Shown here one piece after another: positions 35,181 through 48,964 of a DNA stretch of 64,000 nt (positions are counted from its first letter, which is position 1; each line of letters begins with the position of its first letter). The position numbers and the translations under genes are program-made. The stretch spans positions 6,340,970-6,404,969 of the forward strand of contig OY811977.1 in the NCBI GenBank assembly GCA_963681505.1, in the 5' to 3' direction. This DNA is from Eunapius fragilis. Its lineage: Eukaryota; Porifera; Demospongiae; Spongillida; Spongillidae. Below the pieces are notes generated by a model. That model had not been told where the DNA came from and made no database searches. It saw nothing but the letters and a program-made list of their open reading frames with translations.

Positions 35181-35877
35181 AATCATATTCACGCATACGC
35201 GGCCTGCGCATTATTTTTAATCAGTGCTAATATGTGTGAAATGTGAGGCTGTGGAATGTATGACTAACTTCTAAGCGGTCTCTCTCTCTCTCAACACAAA
35301 GCGGCATACAGGATAATAAAACAGCTTGCATGCTGCTTGCATATTAAGCATGGTATACGGCATGCATAAACGCACTAGCTGCACGATAGTCTACAAATCC
35401 ACACCGACGAACGCCCGGCCAAGGCAAGCCTATGTTAGACGTTTTATAATAGTACTGGTAAGTGATTTGTGTACATACCCAATCGGCGGCCATGTCATCT
35501 CGCAAACCACGCCCTCAATCCGTCAAAAAGTAATCAAAAAAAGGCTGGGGACCCCATTCACTGGGGTGTAATGCGGATCAGGGTTATTGCAACACACCAC
35601 CCCATTATTGGTGGGGTGCGGTGTTAAGACCCTAGTATACTCTGCCAGCGCCCATAGATGTAAGCTTGTGTGTTACCAATACACCTACCTGGGCTGTAAC
35701 ACCTTTCAAACCTATAACACCCCTCGGGCCTTTTTTTAAAACAGTGTGCAACAAGATCCTCGCTATCAGCTTACACTCAAATGCCTGTGCAGCATTAGGA
35801 ACTAGAAGGATTTGTTAAGACATCAATAGCAGTGCGCTCGCGCGCGCTATGCAAATCTCAAGTACTGGGCAGTGATT
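35181..35877. other. Intergenic, no gene seen
   Basis: This contains a short CT run near 35280 and moderately GC-rich sequence near 35500-35720 without a convincing coding block. Confidence 0.35.
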
Positions 35878-35885
35878 ACCGCAGG

Positions 35886-35988
35886 CAGGGTTGCCGCGAT
35901 ATATCGCGGTTACATAGACTTCTATGGGCGGTTAGCGGTTAACCGCCCATAGAAGTCTATGTAACCGCGATATATCGCGGCAACCCTG
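35886..35988. mobile_element. 103-bp perfect hairpin hAT-type MITE, 8-bp target duplication
   Basis: Two perfectly complementary 49-bp arms (35886-35934 and 35940-35988) are separated by gcggt. The ends are cagggttgccgcg and its complement; an internal self-palindrome ccgcgatatatcgcgg lies in each arm. The eight bases accgcagg flank it exactly (35878-35885 and 35989-35996). Perfect arms suggest recent insertion or conversion. Confidence 0.85.
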
Positions 35989-35996
35989 ACCGCAGG

Positions 35997-37228
<1,232 letters not shown>

Positions 37229-37402
37229 CACAGCCAATATTCCCTTCTTCCTTCGCTGTGACTGCAATTGTGTGCTTTTCTTTCCCGCAATGTTCCATGC
37301 GTAACGGTTGATATGGCCGGGGGTTCAGGGAGAAGGAGTTATTTCTACTGAAGTGAAATGGGTAAGGGGTTTTTCGCACTATCTGATGGTTACTGTTGTA
37401 TT

Positions 37403-37830
37403 TTATTTCATTTCAGTATTACGTTGTGCCTTGTGGAGAGAGTTTCAAGTATCAGAGTTTTGATAAGCGCCATCTTGAGAGCCTTTCTCACAGGGTTTTT
37501 GCTTTTGTTGAAGAGGCGCGTTTGTGTGGAACAGTACCACTGTGCAGAGGTTGGCTAGTGCATTATAAATCTGGAGCATAAATGTACAAACGTACAGGCA
37601 GACAATCAGACAATCCGTGCATTAATGAGTGGTGTGGTGAATGTGAACCTATAATGTCAGATTGTAAGTTGCTATTCAAGCATAATAATTTTTATTTATT
37701 ATTTTCTCCCTTATATTCAAAGGGAGAGAAGATCCTATCGTTTGTTTGGTTCATTCTCAAGCAGATGGGAATTTCAGTCCCTAGTCTTGCCAGTGTCAAA
37801 CAAGTTACCCAATATTGTAACACCTGTTAA
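37403..37830 (+). pseudogene. Unidentified coding-like block with one in-frame stop
   Basis: After a ttcatttcag| acceptor, one frame runs YYVVPCGESFKYQSFDKRHL, then RVFAFVEEARLCGTVPLC, meets a TAA near 37579, and continues in the same frame. The continuation has CINEWCGECEP, a KLLFKHNNFYLLF block and FVWFILKQMGISVPSLASVK. The Cys-rich part and the aromatic stretch look like a transposase or another mobile-element protein, but I cannot name the family. Confidence 0.3.
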
Positions 37831-37984
37831 AGTAGGTTGCGTTGTAGCAATCAATAATTACACAGTGCCTCGGCTGAACTGATGTATCTCATAGTCTCAT
37901 TTGAAGGGCAAAACACATACACGTAAGTATGCACATGCATGGTCACTAAACATATCATAATGTTATATTTCAGATAGATTTACC

Positions 37985-38660
37985 ATGGAAGTGTCTGGAA
38001 CACTGACTCTTGCTTTCTTGCACCCAGGGTTAAACTCTCTGATGGCAAGTCAATCGCTTCGAGGGATTGTGTTTATCTTGCTTCTTGCTGAGTTGGGAAC
38101 AGTTGTAGGGGTGGTGGTGAAGTATTTCCATGCAAGAACTCCTTGTGCTGGAAGAGCTATTTACCACCTGGAACACCAAGAAAGGTATGCACACAATGAC
38201 ACATGTACATATATGACATGTACTCATTTGCCTAGGCATCAAAGTGCTCATGCAATCTGTCAGAGTTGCCGCTTGTTTCTACGGGAAGACATGCAACTAC
38301 CCTCAACAAGTTGTTGCAGTGCAGACCAAGTGATAGAGCACCATGCTATCATGTCACAGCACAAGTGTTTGGTAAATTCAGAGGACTACACAGAGCTTGT
38401 AGCACCACAGTGCAATGTAAGATCTATGCATAGTGTTGGGGCGGTTTTTATTACCTTCTCTTATACTAAATTTTAGATGCTGTATGGAATCTTGTTTTAA
38501 GTTGCAAGATGGAGGTGTGGTGTGTGCTTTCAGAAACTGCAGTCACAGGATGGTGCAAGGCCCTTTGTGAATGAGTATGACTGTCCCCTGCTGGAGCTGA
38601 CCAGAACCATTTTCGCCACATCTGGGAGAAACGTATTCCAAGCAGTCTTGGTTGTCCCAT
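37985..38660 (+). pseudogene. Unidentified coding-like fragments
   Basis: One open stretch reads GTLTLAFLHPGLNSLMASQS and then a hydrophobic segment. A later one, after tgtgctttcag|, reads KLQSQDGARPFVNEYDCPLL and ELTRTIFATSGRNVFQAVL before stopping. They may belong with the block at 37403. No family is recognised and frames do not join. I list them so that they are not missed. Confidence 0.25.
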
Positions 38661-39414
38661 GAATGTGGTGCTAGCTGTTGCTCTGAGGAAGCACTACTGA
38701 TCATGACAATTGAGAACGTTGAATGGCAAGAAATTACTTGGACAAAACTTATTTTGAACATGACTGGAGCAACACTTTGTATTCCTACAATGTTTATTGT
38801 GTACTACGATACGTCAAGAGTGGTAAAAATAACCTCTTCCGTACAAGGAAAACCGCCATATGAATTACGTTATTAGTAACTGTAAACACTTCCATACATG
38901 GAAAATAAATTTATGTTAGCGTATGTTATCATTCTGATCCAAAGCCGTTGTACAATCTGATTTAGGCTGTTACGACAGTCTCGGACAGTCGACTTGTCTA
39001 CATACCTTGTACCAGATTGTTCACAACCTTGTATACCATATATGTTATCATATATGGTGTGTGTATGGGTACAGTCTGGGTCAATAAATAGAATTTGGCT
39101 GTGTAACTGACACTTAACTTCGGAGGTTGCCTGCACTAGGCCTTTTGTACCAATATGAAAACCAATACGGAATTTATGTTTAGCAAACATCTGGAATATT
39201 AAAGGACTATTTGCGCAATCGAATACTATTACGACTGCGATGTACTTGTGGCCACGCATACAGGCTCTTCTCAACATATAACTAACAATGCCATGAGTTC
39301 GATTTCACACTGTAAAAAATTGCTCTTATTAAATGAGCTGTAAAACGCTCAGAAGAAAGGATCAGTGAATCATTTAATGATTTCGGCTTCGTGCTACGCG
39401 CCTGAAAACTAGGC
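38661..39414. other. Intergenic, no gene seen
   Basis: No coherent frame and no element ends. Ordinary AT-rich sequence. Confidence 0.35.
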
Positions 39415-39419
39415 GTAAG

Positions 39420-39530
39420 CAGTGGCGGATACAGGATTTTCCAAAAGGGGGGGTTGAGACCCGCGATACGAAATGCGGGGGCGGGGGCGGGTGCTGTCCG
39501 ATTCCAAAAATACATAAAAGCGGTGTGTGT

Positions 39531-39618
<88 letters not shown>

Positions 39619-39813
39619 TATCCACTTCAGGCCCGACACGAAAAGCGGGAGGGGGGGGGGGGGGGGGGTGCTGTCCACTTAAGGCCCGATACGAAAAGCG
39701 GAGGGGGGTTGTTGTCCGGCGCTTCAGGCCCGATATAAAAAGTGCGGAGGGTAGAAAGGGGGGGGAGAGGGGGGGTTTGCAACCCCCAACCCCCCTTCCT
39801 GGATCCGCCTCTG
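39420..39813. mobile_element. 394-bp non-autonomous DNA transposon with GT-repeat core
   Basis: Ends are cagtggcggatacagga and, at the other side, tcctggatccgcctctg, an imperfect inverted repeat. GTAAG flanks both sides (39415-39419 and 39814-39818), consistent with a 5-bp target duplication. The interior holds poly-G runs, three repeats of ggcccgatacgaaaag-type sequence and a (GT)n tract at about 39535-39617. The CAG-x-GGCGGAT end motif is common in old invertebrate DNA transposons. Confidence 0.6.
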
Positions 39814-39859
39814 GTAAGAGCTCTTACGGAACCGTGAATAATTTACACACCACGAGAAA

Positions 39860-40165
39860 TCTACAGCCACAATGGAACCTAAGCACAAGTGTCAATTGGA
39901 AGATTTTTGCTGGTTATGTGGTTGCATGCATGCCATCTAAACAAGCAGCAATTCATAAAGAGGTACTGTTAGGGTACTGTCAACCTTTCATACTGACACA
40001 CAAAAAGACAGTCCTGAGATCCAACACCCATGCAAGTTATTCACATTCAAGTGCTGTGTGATGATGAAACATGTAACAGTTGCATCACGAAGCAAAACAC
40101 TTTTACAAATGCTTGTTAGAGCCACATGACTGGTGCAACTATGCCATCAGTACCTGTAAGGTAAG
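39860..40165 (+). pseudogene. Short Cys-rich coding-like fragment
   Basis: One frame starts MEPKHKCQLEDFCWLCGCMH and stops soon after; further on it reads LFTFKCCVMMKHVTVASRSK. The C-x5-C-x2-C spacing suggests a zinc-binding finger of a mobile-element protein, but the evidence is thin and the frame is broken. Confidence 0.2.
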
Positions 40166-40487
40166 TGTGCAATAAAAAATTCTTTCACAATTCAGTCCGG
40201 CCTTCCTTTCTCATGCCTTCCATTTGACTGCTGCATTGTGTCATTCTATAACACCACACTGAACAGCAAGAATCTTCAAGAATAACTAGATACTCTTGCA
40301 TGATGGGGTGGTGTGTTGCATGTCATGTGACAGAATCATCAAAGCTATCGAATACGTTGTACAAATGTACCAGCCAAGAGAAGCAACTGGTCAGCAAGGT
40401 TTGCGCAAAGGGTGTTTGATGCTTTCAAGGAGAGCTTCATTCATATAAATTCTGCTGAAATTCTCCAAATGCCCGTCACTGTATCAG

Positions 40488-40655
40488 GGGGCTGTCCATA
40501 AAGTACGCCACGCTTTTTTTGACCATTATGGACCCCCCCCCCCCCCCCCCTGTCACGCATTATCCCATACTGATGGTACACTTAATGTATGCATCGTCAC
40601 GCTGACTGAGACCCCCCCCTCCCCCTTGCGCGTGACGTACTTTATGGACGGCCCC
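40488..40655. mobile_element. 168-bp MITE with 25-bp inverted ends
   Basis: The left end ggggctgtccataaagtacg and the right end cgtactttatggacggcccc are complementary over about 25 bp with few mismatches. The interior contains two poly-C runs and no coding frame. A target duplication is not clear. This end sequence (gtccataaagtacgtcac) is a familiar MITE terminus in invertebrate genomes. Confidence 0.65.
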
Positions 40656-42974
40656 ATGACAGTACAGTACACAATACAAGTACCATGTACAAAAACTTGG
40701 TGTGCATACCTATTTATGAAAGAGGTTGTTTAGGTACTAAGCTTGGTATAATGTTTTGGTGAATGAGTAGTACTCTACACCCCCCCTAGCCTAAAGCCTG
40801 GAAATATCCCATTGAACCCCGAGCTTAAAGTCTAGGGACTGATAAGCCTCAACTCCATTTAGTCAACCCAATCTAATGCACTCTGATCCCAAACATATTG
40901 ACACCTGATATGGTTCCAGGTAGAAAAAGGATGGTGACAGGCTGTTACAGCTAATTGCTAGCTGCATTGCATACTCATCCTGAATCCACCTGTGCAGTGC
41001 TGTACTTAAACATGTATTGCTGTGTTCTTGCTTATACATCAAAAGCAGGTGGCACCCTTCGGGCTTCTACCCTGACCTAGCCACCTTACCTCACTGCACC
41101 AGTGTCATGGTGTGAGCTGAGTAAAAGGGACCAGCATCACCACTTGGTTCCAGTCAGACTCAGGGCAAGTGGTCAGCACCCCTATGTACCCGACTGGATG
41201 GTTGTTGCCTGCCACCTATTGGGCAAACAATCAACTCAAACACAACCAAAAGCAAGCGATAGCACGAGGGAGCATTCAGACAGCATTAATGTAATTCTTG
41301 TGAGCTATTCCTTTCATTCCTACTAGGTCAGGCCATCAAGTGAGGACCATGCACATGTTGGAATGAGAAGCTACATACCACTGCGGTCTAATGGGGGAGC
41401 AAGGTGCTGAACCATACATGCTAAATTCAATTCGTCAAAATGTACCTATACACTGGAATCAGAAATACTACTGCTTGGCTTAAAAACATTTTGCAAGACC
41501 ATTACTTTAACATTACATCAACATGTCAGTTGCAGTACCACCGCCTGAATACATACCATTCTATTATCATCATCATATCCACAGGAGGCGCGTCATTAGA
41601 GAAACCCATGATGGCGCTATATTTCAACCGACGATAATGGACAGTCGAAGCCGCGTAGCAACGTAAAAGCTACTTGAAACACAAGATCAAACCCTTTACT
41701 TTGTTCAAGGCGTTTCCTGTCGAAAAATATAAGAGCAAATTTTTAGAAAACATAAGCACCGTTGATCGCACCCGTTAAGACCTCGTTAACCTTTGTGTTC
41801 GCCAAGATATCATTAATTGCTTGAAATTAGTACTGTCGGGTGGCGAAGTCCTTACTGCATATGTAGGTTGCGCTTTAAGTGAAAATTCCGATGGTATCTT
41901 CATGTACACAAGCCACTTTCAACCTATAGTCGTTGCTACGGAAGTAATGAGCCCTGTTGCTAGGTAATTCATAGTGGGTTGTCCAAATTTTAAAGTAATG
42001 TAACAGCCGTGAATACCCTGTTTACCCTAGAACCACGCCTGTCTGTATCCGCCTCTGAAAACAAGGACTTACTCTAGTTCGCTTTTATTTTCAAAAGGCA
42101 AAACGAAAAACTATTAGAGGGGGTACCTTTCAAGATTGAACCAATAACATACCGACCACGTTACTATGGAGCTGACTCAGGTGAGACCCCGCATGCTGTG
42201 TGTATACGAAATATCAATCGCGTTATTCCATGCTATTGGGGTGCAACTTGATCCTACATGTACATCAGTCCTACACAACTTACAGAAGTCATCACTTGTC
42301 AGTGATATTTAAAGGGGAGAGGGGCTAAGAAATGGGCGTGCCTATAGCCGAGGGGGATAGGAGAGCCGTGACCTAAATTTTTGAATTTAAGGATGGTATT
42401 TAGCGCTCCCCCCCCCCCCCCCCCCACCTCCCCGGCCCCATTCCATAAAAAAGGTGGCGCGGATGTTCCGTACGTGGCATTAGGTTTAAACAGAGGCTTC
42501 ATCTATACACACATAGAACACAAGCATAATAATTGCTCATGCAGTAAACAAGCCAGCTGGATCTTGAAGGATAGCCCGAGCATTTTCCCTTATCTAATGT
42601 ATAAGGCTTCAGTGGAGACTTTGATCGTGCAAACCAAATTACGGTAACAGAGCTCATTGAAAAACGCTTAACTTTGGAGTTAGCGTACACAGCGAGCTTT
42701 GTACCAATGCATGGCCATTTAAACAACCTTAAGTAAACATATTATTAGCATCCATGTGAACATCTGTGCACAGTGTGCCCAGGTACTTCCAGCTCTGTCC
42801 TAATAAACAGTGGTCCTCAATTTTATATATTATGCACGAACAGATGGGTAGACTATGTTAAAATGAATATAGTTATTAAGTTTACTAATTGCAAAGTCTG
42901 CTAGCGCGGGGCAGTATACGCGCGTATGCCAAAGCACCTTTAGGTATATATGGTCAAGTTCAGTAGCGCGGCAT
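40656..42974. other. Intergenic, poly-C run near 42409-42425, no gene seen
   Basis: I found no coding block I can support. A poly-C run sits in a short GC-rich patch at about 42405-42450, and a transposon-end-like gtatccgcctctg occurs near 42045. The rest is AT-rich. Confidence 0.35.
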
Positions 42975-43995
42975 GGAAGTTTAGCTATAGCTCAAAACCA
43001 TACAATATCTAATCCAGTACCCTTTGCACGATTACAAAAGGAGTCAGTCGGCTTAGATTTAAGAATTAACCGGCTTAAAAGACCTTCATCAGGGTTTACG
43101 TAAACGTTTCAATCTAAGATTTCCAGCAGGCTTCATAAAGCAAAAGCTCTCATGAATTTATTTTAATTAAGGAATGGACATTTTATCCTATGACCGACCC
43201 CTTAACGTGTTTACATGTGCATGGGTATGCGTACAGCGTACCCCTACGTGTGGTGGCCATTCCAGTGCATGTATGTTATCGAGGAATAGGAATTGAAACG
43301 AACGACGCGTGCAAGCCAGAGACAACACGTCAGACTAGAAGGGATAGGTATATGAAATGATGGTGGGTGTGTGAACTAGCCTTGATATTACAACAACAAA
43401 AAATGCGGAACCTACGAGATTATACACCTGTATAGACATCAACAAACACCGCGAATATTCAAGGTCTTGATGTATTCTGTTATGTACTATTCCGCTGATA
43501 TTATAGCCCTTGACTTTTGGCTAAACATAGCGGAGAGCTGAGTCCAAAAATAATGTTGGACTGTTCACCAAAAGCTTACGCACCCATTACATTTATTCCC
43601 ACCAATGATTTGAGGACAACTAACCTTATTACATCTAGAAAAATATTTATGAAGGTCTTCTTAAAATCCAATACCCTCTTTAACCAAAAGGCTCCTAATT
43701 TTAAAATCTACCGGCATGTTAGTGGTTTCTAGGATACTTCAGCAGTATTTCATTTTGGATATCACCACTTCTTTTATAAACCACTACTGCTATTAGAAAT
43801 ATATTAGAATCGAAGCACTGCACGATAAACTATGTCACATCATGTTTAGATATATCACGGAGATAAACAATGAGGGAGAGAGGGGGTGGGAAATGAAAGG
43901 AGAGTAGGGAGGTGAGGAATGTGAGGGATGAGAGGAAGGGAAGGAATGACATAATCGGTTATGTGAAAAACTGCACTAATATATATTTCTTACAG
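42975..43995 (+). repeat. Copy C upstream flank, inverted relative to A and B
   Basis: This is the reverse complement of copy B's flank (32337-33125) and matches copy A's flank (12386-13250) in the half nearest the gene. It ends in the intron acceptor tatttcttacag|. The family's first exon and promoter are expected in this block. Matching sequence in all three copies marks it as part of the duplicated unit. Confidence 0.7.
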
Positions 43996-46581
43996 GAATG
44001 TGAAGTGCCAGCCAATAACTTCAAATTTGTAATTGTATCTGAGCCTCAATCATTACCTGACTTTGTCAAAGCCCATGCTAAAACGTTACCAGTTACTGCA
44101 CTGGTCACCTCAGGATACCGAAGTGATGATGGTGATGTGGAGATCAGTAGCAACATGATACTGCACATACATTCAATACATACCACCCCAGTGATACTGG
44201 CTATGGACGAGAGCAGGCCACTTCCACCCATACCACTTACAACAGAGACGCCATTCTCGGTTCTATATAATCCCAACAATGACAGGAAAGAAGCAATGCA
44301 AGGATTTGTATTCACTGATGTTTCCAGTCTGTTGTCCATCGCACACCCACCCAAGGTTGTATGTGTAACAAAGGAGTGGACTGGGGACTCCACTACAATC
44401 AGCAAAGGAGAAATACTGGTTATCAATAAATGTTTTGTGCCTGGACCTCATGTTGCAGCTGGAATTGTTACATTCAGCATAAGTAAGATGGTCGAAAAGT
44501 TCTTACCTGAAGAATGTGATGGAAACTTCAGCACTGATCCAAAGCTGATCAAAATGTCACTGGTGAATTTTTTTTTGTACAGTTCAGAACCATTTCCATC
44601 AGTATTTTATATCCCAGAGCCCTTCAAACATTCTAGTAGTGATATCATTCACATAGTGGGTTGTGATATTATCCAATATTTGGTTTATTCCAGTAATGAA
44701 GGAGAAATGGAATCAGGTCAATTACCAGTCCACCTTCCAGGTGTAAAACTATGTCTAATAATGGACTCAGCATTTCCAAAACCCATCAGATCAATGGATG
44801 TGAAACTGAATGAATCGTCAAATGTCAGTGATATATTAATTGGTTGTAATGGCAATCAATCCATGAACCATCATTCCATTACACAACCACCACCCCTCCC
44901 TCCTAAATCTGTCACAAGAAATCGTTCATTTACAATGCCGATGGACTCATCAGCTACGATCCCATCACATACTGCTGATCTATCACCACTTCTAAGGCGA
45001 CCACCTCCTCTTCCTTCCAAGCAGAAGTACAGTGTTCATTATCCTACTTGTCATACATCTAGCATTGTCCAAGCAACCTGCAGTACTCAGCAAGTAATTT
45101 TATCCTCCAAATCTAAAGAACATTGTAGTGAAGATACTGGTCTTTCAAGTAAATGGGATTCAATTGGGAGACCACTAACATCAGAGCAATTTCATGATCC
45201 AAGTGATACCTTGGTTCAGATGAAGCAACATCCATTATGTGAAAATGACGGACTTGTGCAGAAAGATGACGAAACTGCAGTAGTCATTGAATCTGAAACA
45301 GGCCTTCAATTGAAACGCCCCAGATATCCTCATACATCATTTTTGCAAAAAAAAACCAGAGATGACACAACAGTTGCCTCTTTATCAGCTACACCATCAC
45401 ATAATTCGAAAGATAGATCTCAGTCCTTGCATCAATGGTCACCAAACCTCACTTCACTATTCCACAATTCACCCTTACCATCCAACAATGGTGGCAATGT
45501 TCTCATCCACAATACAGCAGTTAGTAATGAGTGCATAAACAAATCTCCAATGGTTCGTTCATTACCACCACCAGCTGCACCTGATTTAACTGAAACATCA
45601 AGAACAGCACCAAATATTATGAACATAGGAATGCATGATGAGAATTTGCCTAATCCAATCATTGATGTCCGTCCACCTCTTCCACTACCTGTCATCTCTG
45701 ATCAGGCACTTTTGGCATCTAAACCGCAAGGAGAGCCTCTTAAATATCAACAAGATGGAATGGTGAGTGCAGGTGTGCAACAGCCAATCATTATAGAAGG
45801 ATATCACCAGGTATCAGGGCCACTAACAATTGACCAGTTTGTCTCACAGTATTCAGACCAGCTCCCTGTTTCCATCCATGTCACCACTGCAGCTGGTTTG
45901 ATATCTGGTCCAAAATGTTTAGATGTCACTGCATTGAAGAGACAAGAAGTTGTAAAAGGCGAAGACTATACTGGAAAGCAAATAGAGATACAGCTAATGT
46001 CACCTAAACGGTTCTCCCTCTTGTATGGTACATTGCAAGGGTACACTGTTAAAGGTGTTTCAGACTTTCTCAAGCTCAGAACTGCCCCGAAGGTTGTGTG
46101 TGTAATAAGAAGTTGGAAAAATAGTGTTATATCTATTGATAAGAATGAGATCCTTATCATTCAAATACTTCAAAGAGAAGGAGTTAAAAAGGGCATTGTT
46201 ACGTTTAGTGCGCGCACACGCTCATTGAAATTCCTTCCACGTGGTTGCACTGCCCACTTCAGTACAAATGCTTCTCTGCTGGGGTTGCCTATGGTTGATC
46301 TGATTAGCCACATTCCTAACCTCTTTCCTTGCAAAGTGTGCAGTGTCAAGAGTGGTAACATGCCAGAGTATTACCCCAATGATGTCATCACTTTAAAAGA
46401 GATAGCTGTCACCTTTATGCTAGAGTGTGTGCCATTACATAAAGGTTTGGACAGCACACAGGATTCATCTATTCTAAGTATTCCTGCTGGATTGCCTAGT
46501 GTGGAAGTAGTGGTACTTGAGAAAGTAACTGAACCTAATTCAGGCCTGACAGGAGAGGACCAATACGTTGCTATGTACTCG
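43996..46581 (+). CDS. Copy C: two-CABIT, proline-rich adaptor exon (THEMIS/GAREM-like)
   Basis: This is an 862-codon phase-0 exon between tttcttacag| and TACTCG|gtaagc. It holds one CABIT module (from 44035; PKVVCVTKEW, FLPEECDGNF), the linker with PPPLPPK (about 44887) and PPPLPSK (about 45003), then CABIT4 (about 45790-46575; PKVVCVIRSW, FLPRGC). Two CABITs, a proline-rich segment and a distal SAM combine THEMIS-like and GAREM-like traits. Its first module is a mosaic of copy A's three modules, so two modules have been lost or never gained. An in-frame ATG at 43912 exists, but the conserved acceptor suggests an upstream first exon. The frame is intact throughout, so function is likely. Confidence 0.75.
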
Positions 46582-47071
46582 GTAAGCTTATCTAGTTAGT
46601 ATAATGATATTCTATTCACAATACAAATTGCTTAATCACTTATACGATGAGGCTATGTGACAACATATTCAACCACATATGAGTTTAATGAAACTGATTC
46701 AAATGACAGTGGACAATATTATTGCACATGAAATCCAAACAATGATGTGGTATGTGGGATATTTGGCATGTGGGATAGCTACAATGGCTGTAAGTATGTA
46801 CAGTTGATAGACAGCCATTTTAAATTCCATAGCCAAGCACATCATTAATCTATTATTTCCATTGTGCTTCATAGTTCATATTGAATAATTATTACAGATC
46901 ATGTTAACAATTGTAGTCCGATATTTATTTATTTATTTATTTATTGATTTGAACTTACATGATTTTATATAATAACCAGAATATACATATCAATACATGT
47001 ACAAGAATATAAATACTTTAACCTGCAAACTGCTACACTAAAGGTACATAATAATTGATGTGGCCTTACAG

Positions 47072-47648
47072 TCAAGTTGATCTAGACAGGATGGCTCTGC
47101 AATTGGCTCTTACTAAGGCCAACCCCAGGCTGCTATATTTACCAAATATGGTCTTGGACTTGGTTTCGCTTAGCCTGGTGGAAAGGCGACATGCAAGCTT
47201 AGAAAAGGCGGCCACTGCTGCAGCACCCCACCAGCTATAAGTCTCAACCACAAGTGGGATGCAGACCCAACCCAATTCCTCACACTTTCATTAGTGTTAT
47301 GCTTTCTTTTCTCATCCACAAGGGCTGCTGAACCTGCCATCATGCTCGCTTCTAGCAAAACACTTAAATGTAGCATGGACGTGACAGACAAGTCAAAGGC
47401 AGCATGTTTGCCAAGGTCCCAGTTAGGAACAAGAAAATCTGCAGGTCGGGATTGTGAATTGGACCCAGGCAAGCACGTTGGCAGAAGTAAAAAAAAACAT
47501 CCCAGGGCTTATTATGGTGTGAAACCACATCCCCTCCATGCTTACAACTGAGGAAGTGATGACCAATGTCATTCAACACAAAGGAAGGACAGTGAGGGTA
47601 AATTTGGCCTTGGACCACTGGGATACCCAACCACCACTTTAGTGCCAC
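47072..47648 (-). pseudogene. Retroelement C-terminal domain, endonuclease-like
   Basis: Overlapping frames read ALKWWLGIPVVQG, PHCPSFVLNDIGHHFLSC, KHGGDVVSHHNKPWD, then RPADFLVPNWDLGKHAAFDL and VRNWVGSASHLWLRL in a shifted frame, and VRANCRAILSR at the end. A Cys/His knuckle followed by R-P-A-D and F-D-x-(S/T)-V fits the layout of restriction-like endonucleases found after RT in R2-type elements, though the first Cys of the knuckle is lost. The assignment is by motif layout only. Confidence 0.5.
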
Positions 47649-48008
47649 TTAAAACTCTGCAGGCTCCAAGTGGAGGTTGAGTTGAGGGGAGGGGGTGACA
47701 GACAGCCAGGCAGAGGCGTGGGGGGAACAGGTGGACAAAAGACAAGCCCTGTCAGTCAAGGTTGCGCTGTGAAAAAGGTTACTGAACTGTCGGTCTTCAA
47801 TCTTGGAAGATAAAACTTTCTGTTAAAGAGGGGAATTGTCTATTGACTCAGGGGTGATGGAATCCTGGGAGTCCACAAGACTGTTTTAAAGGTGGACTGA
47901 AGAGGACAGATACTTACCAAACGAAGGGGAAAGGCCTGAAGACTTAAATGAAGCTATGTATGCTGCAGGGGAATGGCAAGATAGGTGCCGAAGCCCTAAG
48001 CCCCCTCT

Positions 48009-48964
48009 TTAAGCTAAGTTGCGCCTGCTGCCAGATGGAGGCATAAGCATCCACTGCAGTACATTCCGAGAAGCATTGACAGAATCATCAAACAGGGCAT
48101 AGGCCTCCTTAACTAGGAGAGGTGGAGTATGTCTAGATAGGTGCACCAGTCTACAATAGCTCCCGCATTGTCTAAGTAGAAGTAGGCCTACCTGGGGGTC
48201 GATAGAACCCACAGCTTCTAACTGCTGAGGTAACTTGGAAGCCTCTGACTGCTTCAGGGCTACAAACTTTGCACAGAACACTAGTTCACCTATGGGAGCC
48301 CCCAGGATCTCAAAGTGGGGCACATTGGATTGCATCATCTCATCTGGGAAGGAACTAAGATCACTTAAACTGAATAATTCACACTTAGCGATGTTGATGT
48401 AAGGGCCAAGTGGTAGTCCACAGTCTTGGATGATGGCGAGAACACGAGCAATGGCTGCAATGGGGCCAGCAACAACACCATCATCAATGTACCATTTGTG
48501 AAACAATAGGGATGCACAGTCGGCAGCCTCCGCAATTGCTGAGACTACATGTACCTGTTGCAATACTAGACAAAAAAGAAGGGGACCTGGGGGGTCATCT
48601 TGTTGCACCTTATTCTGAGAAAATAGTACCCAAAGGGTGCCACAAGGCAGGATGCTGACGTAGCACCATGAGGACCATGGGAGTAGTTCTGGGAAGTGAA
48701 GGCCACAGGCATCAAGGACAGCCTGTCTGGATACCCGATTGAAAGCATTGTGTAAGTCAATCATCAGGTCTGCATCATGCCAATGTTATCCACACAGTCT
48801 TTCAGACCATGAATTATCTTCTCTGCACCTGCTGGACAAGCTACCCCAAGCTGAAGAGGAGCCAGGAAGTCATAAGCCGTGTCCTTGGTGATCACGCATA
48901 AGCATTTCCCAGCCGGACGCCTATTGGCTTCTCCAACTGCAATGGGCCGGATGTCTGGGGGCAA
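48009..48964 (-). pseudogene. Non-LTR reverse transcriptase
   Basis: Frame 1 (48964-48764) reads DIRPIAVGEANRRPAGKCLC and LGVACPAGAEKIIHGL. A shift near 48770 leads to the RT core: LMIDLHNAFNRVSRQAVLD (box A), VQQDDPPGPLLFCLVL (box B, GDP changed to DDP), HKWYIDDGVVAG (catalytic YIDD), PYINIAKCELF and FEILGAPIG. The catalytic aspartates of YIDD remain. It ends at a stop at 48009. The block PIAVGE...GKCLC is shared with the RT remnant at 25.9-27.6 kb. Confidence 0.75.
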
